Assembly: GCA_900548455.1 (NCBI GenBank)
Contig: URKQ01000049.1
Span: forward strand, 1-17,337
Length of the DNA: 17,337 nucleotides
DNA from: an uncultured Clostridium sp.
GTDB taxonomy: Bacteria; Bacillota; Clostridia; Clostridiales; Clostridiaceae
Direction of reading: 5' to 3'
Part shown: piece by piece, positions 7,921 to 14,494 of the stretch
How the letters are laid out: each line of letters opens with the position of its first letter
Position numbering within the stretch: the first letter of the stretch is position 1
Program-made: the position numbers and the translations under genes
Notes under the pieces: model-generated
Told to the model about the DNA's origin: nothing
Seen by the model: the letters and a program-made list of their open reading frames with translations, nothing else
Database searches by the model: none

Positions 7921-8605
7921 TGTTTTCATTCCTCCTTATTTCATCTACAATTTTTCCATCCCTAATCATTATAATTCTATTAGCATGTTCAGCAATTTCT
8001 CTTTCATGAGTAATCATTACTATAGTAACGCCCTCTTGATTTAGTCTTCTAAATATGTCCATCACTTGTTCTCCTGATTGACTATCTAAAGCTCCTGTTG
8101 GTTCATCAGCCAAAAGTACCTTAGGATTATTTACTATAGCCCTTGCAATAGCAACTCTTTGATTTTGACCTCCTGATAATTGATTTGGCTTAAATTCTAT
8201 CCTATCTTCAAGCCCCACTCTCTCAAGTGCTTTACGTGCTATCTCATTTCTTTTTTGTTTAGGAACCTTTGCATATAATAGAGGCAATGCTACATTATCT
8301 ATAGCACTTTGACGCTGAAGTAAATTAAAATTTTGAAATACAAATCCTATACTTTTTAACCTAACTTGTGATAAATCATTATCTTTTAATGTAAGAATGT
8401 CTTTATTTTCTAATATATAGCTTCCTTCTGTAGGTTTATCTAAGCAACCTATTATATTCATAAGAGTACTTTTACCCGATCCTGAAGGTCCCATAATGGC
8501 TACATATTCACCTTCTTCTATATGCAGTGATACATCTTTTAATACAGGAACTTCCATTTTGCCTTGATAATAATTTTTGTAAATATTATTAAGTTCTAGT
8601 ATCAT
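7913..8605 (-). CDS. ABC transporter ATP-binding protein (MacB/LolD/YknY type)
   Basis: A 230-aa ATPase subunit of the exporter. Walker A GPSGSGKST (39-47), Q-loop Gln 91 (VFQNFNLL), signature LSGGQNQR (143-150), Walker B VLLADEPTGALD (163-174) and H-loop His 200 (ITHE) are all intact, so it should be catalytically active. FQNFNLLQRQSAIDNVALPLLY is typical of the LolD/MacB/YknY subfamily. The usual third Gln of LSGGQQQR is Asn here. Its ATG overlaps the stop codon of the first adaptor (ATGA) and its own stop lies inside the start region of the second adaptor, so translation of the first three genes is probably coupled. Confidence 0.96.
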   Translation of the reverse strand: MILELNNIYKNYYQGKMEVPVLKDVSLHIEEGEYVAIMGPSGSGKSTLMNIIGCLDKPTEGSYILENKDILTLKDNDLSQVRLKSIGFVFQNFNLLQRQSAIDNVALPLLYAKVPKQKRNEIARKALERVGLEDRIEFKPNQLSGGQNQRVAIARAIVNNPKVLLADEPTGALDSQSGEQVMDIFRRLNQEGVTIVMITHEREIAEHANRIIMIRDGKIVDEIRRNENNE

Positions 8606-9801
8606 TCCATTATCTCCTCTCCAGCCTTAATTACTTTTGTTCCTTCTTGTAATCCTTCATCTGGAAATGCAATGAATTCTTCAGGTGTAAGACCTTCTAT
8701 TACCTGATATTGATCCATATTTTCGTCATACTCTCCTAGAACAATTTTTCTTTTTTCAATCTTATCTTTGCTATTAGCAACCCATATATATGATTCCTCT
8801 TCACCTTTTTCTAAATAATATCCTGGAATCCATAATCCTTCCTTAGATACACCTTGTCCTTCATCTATCTCTATAAAAACATGCTGTCCAAGCATTAATC
8901 CATCAAATGAATCTAACGTAACATAAAAATTATATTTACTTGCAGGCATGGAATTTGTATCATTCCCACCGTACATCATTCCATTATTTTGATTGGATAC
9001 TGGATTTTCTTTATCAATACTACTAATAGTGCCTGTCCATGTTATATTTTCATCTACACGTGACCTTGAAATAATCTTCTGACCTTGATTCAACATTCCA
9101 ATGTTTTGTTCATTTGTTGTAGCTTTGACTCTATATTCACCTGTAGCTAATATAGTTATATATGCATCACTACCTCCACCTGGAGCAGGTTCCTGTTGAT
9201 TATTTCCACCATTATTAATAGCTTTGATAACACCCTCCGTTGAACTTACAACCTTAGCTGTATCTATACTTTTCTGCAATTGTTCTAATTCTAATTGTTT
9301 AGCATTTTTATTGTATTCAGATCTTTTTATAGTATTTTGTAAATTTTGAATTTCTATGGTATATGATAACTTATCATCATTAGATGCATTAGCTTTCTCA
9401 GATTCTAGTGTTGCTATTTGTCTAGTAGATGAAGCAATTTCATTATTTATCCTTTCTAGTTCTAGCTTTCCTTGCTCTAAATTTAATGTCATTTCTCCTG
9501 TATCATATAAAAATAAAGGTGTTCCAGCTTCTACTGATTGTCCAACCTCTACATAACATTCCTTTACAGTTTTAGATGAATCAAGTTTTATCTCGATTGT
9601 TTGCTGTGGTTCTACAACTCCAGAGAACCTATTTTGCATTCCTAGGTACCCATAGTTCCCAGTAATCATAGATACTGATTCAACATAAACCCCTGAACCT
9701 GCATTCATAGTATTGGAACCTCTTGTTGCAACTATTACTCCGCCAACAATTACTCCTGCAATTACTAATCCTGAAATAGTCATTATAATTTTTTTATTCA
9801 T
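8602..9801 (-). CDS. Exporter adaptor (HlyD/MacA/YknX-like)
   Basis: First gene of the ABC exporter operon, 399 aa, of normal size for MacA/YknX adaptors. An N-terminal membrane anchor (about 5-26) is followed by a lipoyl half-motif (VEVGQSVEAGTPLFLYD, 84-100), an uninterrupted coiled-coil hairpin (about 102-183), the second lipoyl half (SSTEGVIKAI, 187-195) with a Gly/Asn/Gln-rich loop, then beta-barrel and membrane-proximal domains ending in the LTPEEFIAFPDEGLQEGTKV block. The ATG is 6 nt after GGGGGG. In Gram-positive cells such an adaptor sits outside the membrane and contacts the outer domain of the permease. It is paralogous to the second adaptor of the operon but lacks its inserted domain. 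Confidence 0.92.
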   Translation of the reverse strand: MNKKIIMTISGLVIAGVIVGGVIVATRGSNTMNAGSGVYVESVSMITGNYGYLGMQNRFSGVVEPQQTIEIKLDSSKTVKECYVEVGQSVEAGTPLFLYDTGEMTLNLEQGKLELERINNEIASSTRQIATLESEKANASNDDKLSYTIEIQNLQNTIKRSEYNKNAKQLELEQLQKSIDTAKVVSSTEGVIKAINNGGNNQQEPAPGGGSDAYITILATGEYRVKATTNEQNIGMLNQGQKIISRSRVDENITWTGTISSIDKENPVSNQNNGMMYGGNDTNSMPASKYNFYVTLDSFDGLMLGQHVFIEIDEGQGVSKEGLWIPGYYLEKGEEESYIWVANSKDKIEKRKIVLGEYDENMDQYQVIEGLTPEEFIAFPDEGLQEGTKVIKAGEEIME

Positions 9802-10110
9802 TACATGCCCCCCAATATATGAGATTATATTTCAATCTCCATTATGTTTTGTTATAAAATATTACTACTTCTAATAATATATAATATGTCATTACATACA
9901 ATAATACGAAACTAAATATGATTATGTATTACATTTTAATTACAATTGTTAACTTTATTTTAATCATTAAATATAGCCTAATTATTTTTCACTATAAAAA
10001 TTTGTTTTTATGCATAAAAAATAGAGCAGCTAAAATGACTTTGGCATGTTACCGCCTTAGTCACCTTACCTACTCTACATACACTTAACATTATCTATAC
10101 TAATCTAGAA
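9802..10110. other. Intergenic region between exporter operon and serine operon
   Basis: No gene is seen in this 309-nt stretch. Its right end holds the long terminator hairpin of the serine operon; its left end must hold the exporter promoter. The best candidate on the minus strand is TTGTAT (9901-9896), 16-bp spacer, TATTAT (9879-9874), which is weak. A 6-bp inverted repeat GAGATT/AATCTC (9821-9826 with 9834-9839) sits just upstream of the first adaptor's ribosome site and could be an operator or a leader hairpin. Confidence 0.5.
10016..10076 (-). terminator. Terminator of the serine operon
   Basis: On the minus strand a 23-bp imperfect stem (10076-10054 with 10045-10023; three mismatches and three G-U pairs) with an 8-nt loop is followed by a short U-run. 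It begins about 35 nt after the DUF1015 stop codon. It is longer than the other terminators in the window. Confidence 0.85.
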
Positions 10111-11355
10111 TTATATTAACTCGTGAACAAATATTCCACTTCTAAGTTTTGGTTCAAACCATGTAGATTTTGGAGGCATAACCTTTCCTGCATCTGCAAT
10201 GTTCATTAACTCAGTAATACTTGTTGGATTCATAGCAAAAGCAACTTTCATTCCTTCTGCAACTCTTCTTTCAAGTTCACCAAGTCCTCTGATTCCACCC
10301 ACGAAATCTATTCTATCACTTGTTCTAGGATCTTCTATTCCAAGTACTGGTCTTAATACATTTTCTTGAAGAATAGATACATCAAGACTCTTTACTGGAT
10401 CCTTAGGATCATAAGTTCCTGGTTTTGCAGTCAACTTGTACCACTTTTTATCTAAGTACATTCCTACACAACCTTTGCCTTCTGGTCTATAAGCGCCTTC
10501 ACCTTCGAATTGTTCAACAGAAAAAGTTTCAGAAACCTTATTAATAAATTCTTCGCTTGAATTTCCATTTAAATCTTTGACAACTCTATTATAATCCATT
10601 ATATATAAATCATCTGCTGGGAAAATAACTGATAAGAAAAAGTTAAATTCTTCAGTTCCATCATAATTTGGATTAGCTTCTCTTCTCATCTTTCCAACTC
10701 TAACTGCTGAAGCAGCTCTGTGATGTCCATCAGCAATATATAGGTACTCTACGCTTTTAAATAGAGTTTCCAATCTGTCAACTGTAGCTAAATCATCAAT
10801 AACCCATATAATATGTGATATACCATCTTCTGATACGAAATTATATTCTGGATCTTTTGAAGTCCATTTTGCTACAATTTCATCTATTTCTCCAACATTT
10901 TTATAAGTTAAAAAGATTGGTCCAGTATTTGAATTACAATGGTCTACATGATTAACTCTATCTTGTTCCTTTTCAGCTCTAGTATGTTCATGTTTTTTTA
11001 TAATATTATTTATATAGTCATCTATTGAAGTACATCCTACTATTCCTGTTTGAACTCTTCCATTCATTATTTGTCTATATATATACATGCAAGGTTTTTG
11101 ATCTTGAATATATGTGCCATTAGCTCTCATATCATCTAGATTTTTTCTTGCTCTTTTATAAACGCTCTCGTCATATTGATTTATACCTACTGGCATATCA
11201 ATCTGTGCCTTATCAACATGCAAAAATGAAAATGGATTGCCTTTTACCATTTCTCTTGCTTCTTCAGTGTTCATTACGTCATAAGGTAATGCTGCCACCT
11301 TGTCTACTAATTCTTTTGTCGGTCTAATACCTTTAAATGGTCTAACTACAGCCAT
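10111..11355 (-). CDS. DUF1015 family protein in serine operon
   Basis: A 414-aa soluble protein with the full layout of DUF1015: N-terminal VRPFKGIRP with PYDV (24-27), the charged motif KHEHTRAEKEQDR (121-133), and ADGHHRAASA (208-217), ending in RSGIFVHELI. I remember the C. acetobutylicum homologue being described as related to ParB/Spo0J, and the DGHHR signature resembles that of ParB-fold serine kinases (archaeal SerK, SbnI). It is the last gene of an aminotransferase-serA-DUF1015 operon, 18 nt after serA, with a GGGGGG ribosome site. No serB lies nearby. An inferred role is phosphoserine/serine interconversion or another step of serine metabolism; this is not established by the sequence. 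The family assignment is firm, the function open. Confidence 0.88.
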   Translation of the reverse strand: MAVVRPFKGIRPTKELVDKVAALPYDVMNTEEAREMVKGNPFSFLHVDKAQIDMPVGINQYDESVYKRARKNLDDMRANGTYIQDQKPCMYIYRQIMNGRVQTGIVGCTSIDDYINNIIKKHEHTRAEKEQDRVNHVDHCNSNTGPIFLTYKNVGEIDEIVAKWTSKDPEYNFVSEDGISHIIWVIDDLATVDRLETLFKSVEYLYIADGHHRAASAVRVGKMRREANPNYDGTEEFNFFLSVIFPADDLYIMDYNRVVKDLNGNSSEEFINKVSETFSVEQFEGEGAYRPEGKGCVGMYLDKKWYKLTAKPGTYDPKDPVKSLDVSILQENVLRPVLGIEDPRTSDRIDFVGGIRGLGELERRVAEGMKVAFAMNPTSITELMNIADAGKVMPPKSTWFEPKLRSGIFVHELI

Positions 11356-11373
11356 GTTAAGCCCCCCTGTAAA

Positions 11374-12285
11374 TTATTTAAAGAAATTAAGTATAACTTG
11401 AACTATTTCCTCACCGATTCTTGTTTGAGCCTCTACAGTAGATGCTCCTATATGAGGTGTAACAGATACATTTGGATGATTAATTAACTCAGTATTTGTT
11501 GTTGGTTCTGATTCAAAAACATCAATTCCAGCTCCTCTTATCTTTCCGCTGTTTAAAGCGTCAAGTAGAGCAGCTTCATCTACAACTCCACCTCTTGCAC
11601 AGTTTATTAATACAGCTCCATCTTTCATCATAGCTAACTGCTCTTTTCCTATTACAACTCCTCTTTCCTTAACAAATGGAATATGAAGAGATACATAATC
11701 TGCCTTAGCTAATAAATCATTTAATGAGCAATATTCATATTTATCAAAGCCTTCTACTTTTCCATGATTATTAGTATACATAACCTTCATGCCTAAAGCT
11801 TCTGCTTTTTCTGCTAAAGATTTAGCAATTCTTCCAAATCCAATTAAGCCTAAAGTCTTACCGGAAATTTCAATTCCCTTATATTTTTTCTTTTCCCACT
11901 TTCCATCTCTCATTGTTACATTTGCGTGACTTACAAATCTTGATATTGCAAACATATGAGCTAAAGCTAATTCCGCTACTGATGCACTACTTGCATTAGG
12001 AGTATTTGCTACTTTTATTCCCTTTTCTTCTGCGTAAGAAACATCTATATTATCTACTCCTACACCACCACGAATTATTAACTTTAACCTTCCACTTTCA
12101 CAAGCTTTATCAATAATTGGCTTTCTTACCTTTGTAGCACTTCTAACAACTACTACATCAAAATCTTGTAATGCTGTACCAAGTTCTTCTGGTTCATAAA
12201 ATTGTTCAACAACCTCATAGCCATTGTCTTTTAAAACTTGTACACTTCCTTTAGCCATACCATCTGTAACTAATATCCTTGTCAT
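11374..12285 (-). CDS. serA: D-3-phosphoglycerate dehydrogenase, short form
   Basis: A 303-aa NAD-dependent D-2-hydroxyacid dehydrogenase. It should oxidise 3-phosphoglycerate to 3-phosphohydroxypyruvate, the first step of serine synthesis, in the cytoplasm. Visible: IRGGVGVDNID (71-81), nucleotide loop GFGRIA (149-154), catalytic Arg 231 in INCARGGVVD, catalytic Glu 260 in VFESEP, and catalytic His 278 in TPHIGAST. It ends directly after the substrate/NAD domains and lacks the C-terminal ACT domain that gives serine feedback inhibition in longer SerA proteins, so control is more likely at transcription. The ATG has a GGAGGGG site. It lies 67 nt downstream of the aminotransferase gene, across a strong hairpin, and 18 nt before the DUF1015 gene. 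Other hydroxyacid dehydrogenase activities are possible, but the context favours SerA. Confidence 0.92.
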   Translation of the reverse strand: MTRILVTDGMAKGSVQVLKDNGYEVVEQFYEPEELGTALQDFDVVVVRSATKVRKPIIDKACESGRLKLIIRGGVGVDNIDVSYAEEKGIKVANTPNASSASVAELALAHMFAISRFVSHANVTMRDGKWEKKKYKGIEISGKTLGLIGFGRIAKSLAEKAEALGMKVMYTNNHGKVEGFDKYEYCSLNDLLAKADYVSLHIPFVKERGVVIGKEQLAMMKDGAVLINCARGGVVDEAALLDALNSGKIRGAGIDVFESEPTTNTELINHPNVSVTPHIGASTVEAQTRIGEEIVQVILNFFK

Positions 12286-12314
12286 GATTAACCCCTCCTA
12301 TATTTATACAAACT

Positions 12315-12347
12315 TAATTAAGAAGGGAATTTATCCCTTCTTAATTA
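12315..12347 (-). terminator. Intercistronic hairpin between aminotransferase and serA genes
   Basis: A perfect 14-bp inverted repeat (12315-12328 with 12334-12347) with a 5-nt loop lies 6 nt after the aminotransferase stop codon. The 3' side has only a short U-rich part and no long U-run. It may be a partial terminator that lowers serA/DUF1015 expression, or an mRNA-stabilising hairpin. Confidence 0.6.
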
Positions 12348-12352
12348 CATTT

Positions 12353-13426
12353 TTAAAGTCCTAATATTTCATCAATATTTCTTAAAAGTTCTCTTATTTC
12401 GTCTGGAGTCCTTTCAGCCATATGTGCTATTCTGAATGTTTTATCCTTTAACTTTCCATAACCATTAGAAATTTGATATCCTCTTTCTCCTAAAGCTTTA
12501 TTTAAAGCTGCAACATCAATATTTCTTGTATTTTTAATATTAGTTAAAGTGTTTGATAAATACTTCTCATCTGCAAATAATTCAAAATTCTTCTTAGCCC
12601 ATTCTCTAACAATTTTTCCACCTTCAATATGTCTTGCATATCTGTTTTCAATACCTTCTTCATTTATGATCTTATTAAGTTGATATTCAAGTGCAAACAT
12701 ATGAGAAAGTGATGGTGTAGAAGGATATTGATAATCTTTCTTTTGAATATATTTATATAAAGCTAATAAATCTAGGTACATTCCTCTATGTGGTACTTGT
12801 TCTGCTCTTTCAATAGCTTTTTTAGAGAAAGTACACATTGACATTCCTGGAGGAAGTCCTATAGCTTTTTGAGTTGATGTTATACAGATATCTACTCCCC
12901 ATTCATCAACTTTAAGCTCTGTTCCTGCTGCTGAACTTACTGTGTCCATACAGAATACAACATCAGGATATTTTTTTACAACTTTAGCTATTTCATCTAA
13001 TGGATTCATAACTCCAGTTGATGTTTCATTATGTGTTATTGTTATTAAGTCATATTTCCCAGTTGCTAAAACCTCATCTACTTGTTCTGGAGTAGTAGGT
13101 TGTCCCCATTCTACTTCAAACATATCAGCTGGTACATTATTAGCTTCAGCCATTTCATACCATCTCTTACCGAAAGCACCTACTGCAAATACAGCTGCTC
13201 TCTTAGCTGTACAAGAACGAATAGCTCCTTCCATTAATCCACTTCCAGAAGTAGTTGATAATAAAATTTCCTCTTTAGTTCCAAATATTATTCTCATGTA
13301 ATCACTTATCTGTCTTTGGATCCTTGAAGCTTCTTTACTTCTGTGGCCAATCATTGGTGTTGCCATTTTTTCTAAAACATCTGGTGCTACGTCTACAGGT
13401 CCAGGTATAAATAGTTTTTTATGCAT
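12353..13426 (-). CDS. Class V aminotransferase, probable phosphoserine aminotransferase
   Basis: A 357-aa PLP enzyme of the alanine-glyoxylate/serine-pyruvate aminotransferase group (class V, fold type I). The start LFIPGPVDVAPDVLEKM, GHRS (27-30), the phosphate-binding TTSGSGLMEGAIR (58-70), Asp 161 (CMDTVSS) that pairs with the PLP nitrogen, and the Schiff-base Lys 187 (TSTQKAIGLPPG) are all visible. Sequence alone would call it an AGAT-like enzyme rather than canonical SerC. Its position as first gene before serA makes conversion of phosphohydroxypyruvate to phosphoserine the likely role, as in other clostridia that lack classical SerC. The ATG is 7 nt after GGGAGG. The leader is too short for a T-box. 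Confidence 0.9.
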   Translation of the reverse strand: MHKKLFIPGPVDVAPDVLEKMATPMIGHRSKEASRIQRQISDYMRIIFGTKEEILLSTTSGSGLMEGAIRSCTAKRAAVFAVGAFGKRWYEMAEANNVPADMFEVEWGQPTTPEQVDEVLATGKYDLITITHNETSTGVMNPLDEIAKVVKKYPDVVFCMDTVSSAAGTELKVDEWGVDICITSTQKAIGLPPGMSMCTFSKKAIERAEQVPHRGMYLDLLALYKYIQKKDYQYPSTPSLSHMFALEYQLNKIINEEGIENRYARHIEGGKIVREWAKKNFELFADEKYLSNTLTNIKNTRNIDVAALNKALGERGYQISNGYGKLKDKTFRIAHMAERTPDEIRELLRNIDEILGL

Positions 13427-13465
13427 AACTTAACCTCCCAATATAAAGAAATTTTATATGTTTTT

Positions 13466-13488
13466 TGATTGCATTGTAATCAATTACA
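13466..13488. promoter_or_regulatory. Overlapping palindromes at the serine operon start site (candidate operator)
   Basis: TGTAAT-CA-ATTACA (13475-13488) is a 6+6 palindrome touching the -10, and TGATT-N7-AATCA (13466-13482) overlaps it. Both cover the expected transcription start, a typical place for a repressor. The regulator is unknown. Confidence 0.45.
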
Positions 13489-13516
13489 TTTTATCATCTT
13501 TATATTTTTAATACAA
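13488..13516 (-). promoter_or_regulatory. Promoter of the serine operon
   Basis: On the minus strand TTGTAT (13516-13511), a 17-bp spacer and TAAAAT (13493-13488), with an extended TGA before the -10, form a good sigma-A promoter about 60 nt before the aminotransferase start. Confidence 0.75.
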
Positions 13517-13571
13517 CCTTAACAATAGTATAATAACATAAATAAATCAAAATTTTTTGATAATTGAGTGT

Positions 13572-13599
13572 AAAATTAAGCTTAATTAAGCCTAATTTT
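13572..13599 (-). terminator. Terminator of the 61-aa protein gene
   Basis: A near-perfect inverted repeat (about 13572-13585 with 13586-13599) with one G-U pair on the minus strand. The stop codon of the small gene lies inside it and the 3' arm ends in TTTT. A further 7-bp U-rich inverted repeat lies at about 13548-13563. Confidence 0.5.
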
Positions 13600-13767
13600 G
13601 TCGTATATGTCATTTAAAACTTTTTTTTCGCAATGTCCCCACACATAATTTTTATAATGATCACATGATTTGTTGATTTGTAAAAACTCTCTAGCCGTAT
13701 AGTAAGATCTTTCATTATAAAATGAACAATTCTCAGCAATTCTACTTTTATCTTCACTTGATAACAT
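13582..13767 (-). CDS. Small Cys-containing protein of unknown function
   Basis: A 61-aa protein, MLSSEDKSRI..., with no family I recognise. It has three Cys and nearby His (ENCSFY, KSCDHYKN, WGHCEKK), which could bind a metal, and a basic, Tyr-rich composition without membrane segments. The start is ATG at 13767, 8 nt after GGAG; the upstream GTG abuts the SD and is not used. It is followed by a hairpin and lies between the serine operon promoter and another small Cys-rich gene on the same strand. The good ribosome site and terminator support it as a real gene. Confidence 0.7.
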   Translation of the reverse strand: MLSSEDKSRIAENCSFYNERSYYTAREFLQINKSCDHYKNYVWGHCEKKVLNDIYDKIRLN

Positions 13768-13909
13768 AATTATCACTCCTAATATACATATATTATATAT
13801 CTAGCCTTTGTAAAATTGCTTAGTTTTATTCAACTATACAGATTTTAAAACTGTCTATTCAACAATTAATATTTTTTATTTTGTTATGTATCTTAATCTA
13901 TTTTTTTAT

Positions 13910-14086
13910 CTAATATTCAAAACAATCAAGTACTGATTCTGTCTCCCTACAATACCTCACAATAATGCATTGTCCTAAATTTCTAGGACATTTTTTACAC
14001 ATACAAGCAACTTCTTTACCATCACATTTACCTTGTTTAAAATCAGGACATTTCTCACAATTATATACTACAGCATCAAAACCCAT
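13910..14086 (-). CDS. Small Cys-rich protein (58 aa, nine Cys)
   Basis: A 58-aa protein beginning MGFDAVVYNCEKCPDF and ending SVLDCFEY. Nine Cys lie at 10, 13, 21, 28, 30, 33, 40, 46 and 55. Two similar blocks, CEKCPDFKQGKC (10-21) and CKKCPRNLGQC (30-40), look like an internal duplication of a C-x2-CP-x(6-7)-C unit. The spacing suggests zinc or iron-sulfur binding rather than disulfides, since the organism appears anaerobic and there is no signal peptide. AGAGG precedes the ATG, and a promoter (TTGTTA-16-TATAAT) lies about 90 nt upstream. I do not recognise a named family. The dense Cys pattern in a frame with RBS and promoter makes it a convincing gene. Confidence 0.8.
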   Translation of the reverse strand: MGFDAVVYNCEKCPDFKQGKCDGKEVACMCKKCPRNLGQCIIVRYCRETESVLDCFEY

Positions 14087-14176
14087 ATATATACCTCTTT
14101 TCTTTATTCTATTACTCCTTCATTACATAATATTAGCTTAATATAAAGATAATAAATTTAGACTTATCTTAATTAC

Positions 14177-14204
14177 ATTATAATATATATGTTACAATTA
14201 ACAA
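14177..14204 (-). promoter_or_regulatory. Promoter of the Cys-rich protein gene
   Basis: On the minus strand TTGTTA (14204-14199), a 16-bp spacer and TATAAT (14182-14177). The implied leader before the ATG at 14086 is about 85 nt. Confidence 0.5.
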
Positions 14205-14295
14205 TCTACATTTTAGGATTCTTGATTATATTAAATTTAAAGTCTCGCAATAATTATATTCTTTAAAATTGTAATCATATATATCTTAAAATTAT

Positions 14296-14387
14296 TATAT
14301 AAGTTCCTCATCATATCTAATATATAATATATCTTTAATGAAAATTATAAAATTCAGAAGCGAATAATCTTTATTGGAACTTATATA
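14296..14387. repeat. 12-bp inverted repeat with 68-bp spacer
   Basis: TATATAAGTTCC (14296-14307) and GGAACTTATATA (14376-14387) are perfect inverted copies. The enclosed 68 bp is mostly A/T. It could be the base of an RNA stem, a regulator site pair, or the remains of a small mobile element; no target duplication is obvious. Confidence 0.5.
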
Positions 14388-14494
14388 TATTTTATAGTTA
14401 TACATATTAAAAATTGTTATAATTATTGATGTAAAGCCTTATTTATATTTTACTATAATACCTTAAAACAACGGTATAAATATTATAAAAGGAG

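Larger units (their letters stand above)
14087..14494. other. Long AT-rich intergenic region between divergent genes
   Basis: No gene is supported. The left third holds the promoter and leader of the Cys-rich gene on the minus strand. The middle and right hold a 12-bp inverted repeat (separate entry). Just before the DUF1576 gene, TATAAT at about 14453-14458 may be its -10, though no good -35 is present. A short inverted repeat ATACC/GGTAT flanks the region just after it. Confidence 0.5.

Noticed and set aside
9356..9556. Plus-strand 66-codon open frame
   Set aside because: Antisense to the coiled-coil part of the first adaptor gene and without a ribosome site.
12942..13301. Plus-strand 119-codon open frame
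   Set aside because: Antisense to the aminotransferase gene; no ribosome site and no recognisable motif.
13427..13487. T-box or other riboswitch before the serine operon
   Set aside because: The predicted leader is only about 55-60 nt, too short for a T-box, and has no T-box sequence or terminator hairpin.
13830..13865. Candidate terminator after the Cys-rich gene (ACAG/CTGT with TTTTAAAA centre)
   Set aside because: The stem is only 4 bp with an awkward centre and no U-run after it, so termination is not convincing.
14189..14266. Plus-strand 25-codon hydrophobic frame (possible small membrane peptide)
   Set aside because: No ribosome site precedes the ATG and it lies over the promoter of the divergent Cys-rich gene.
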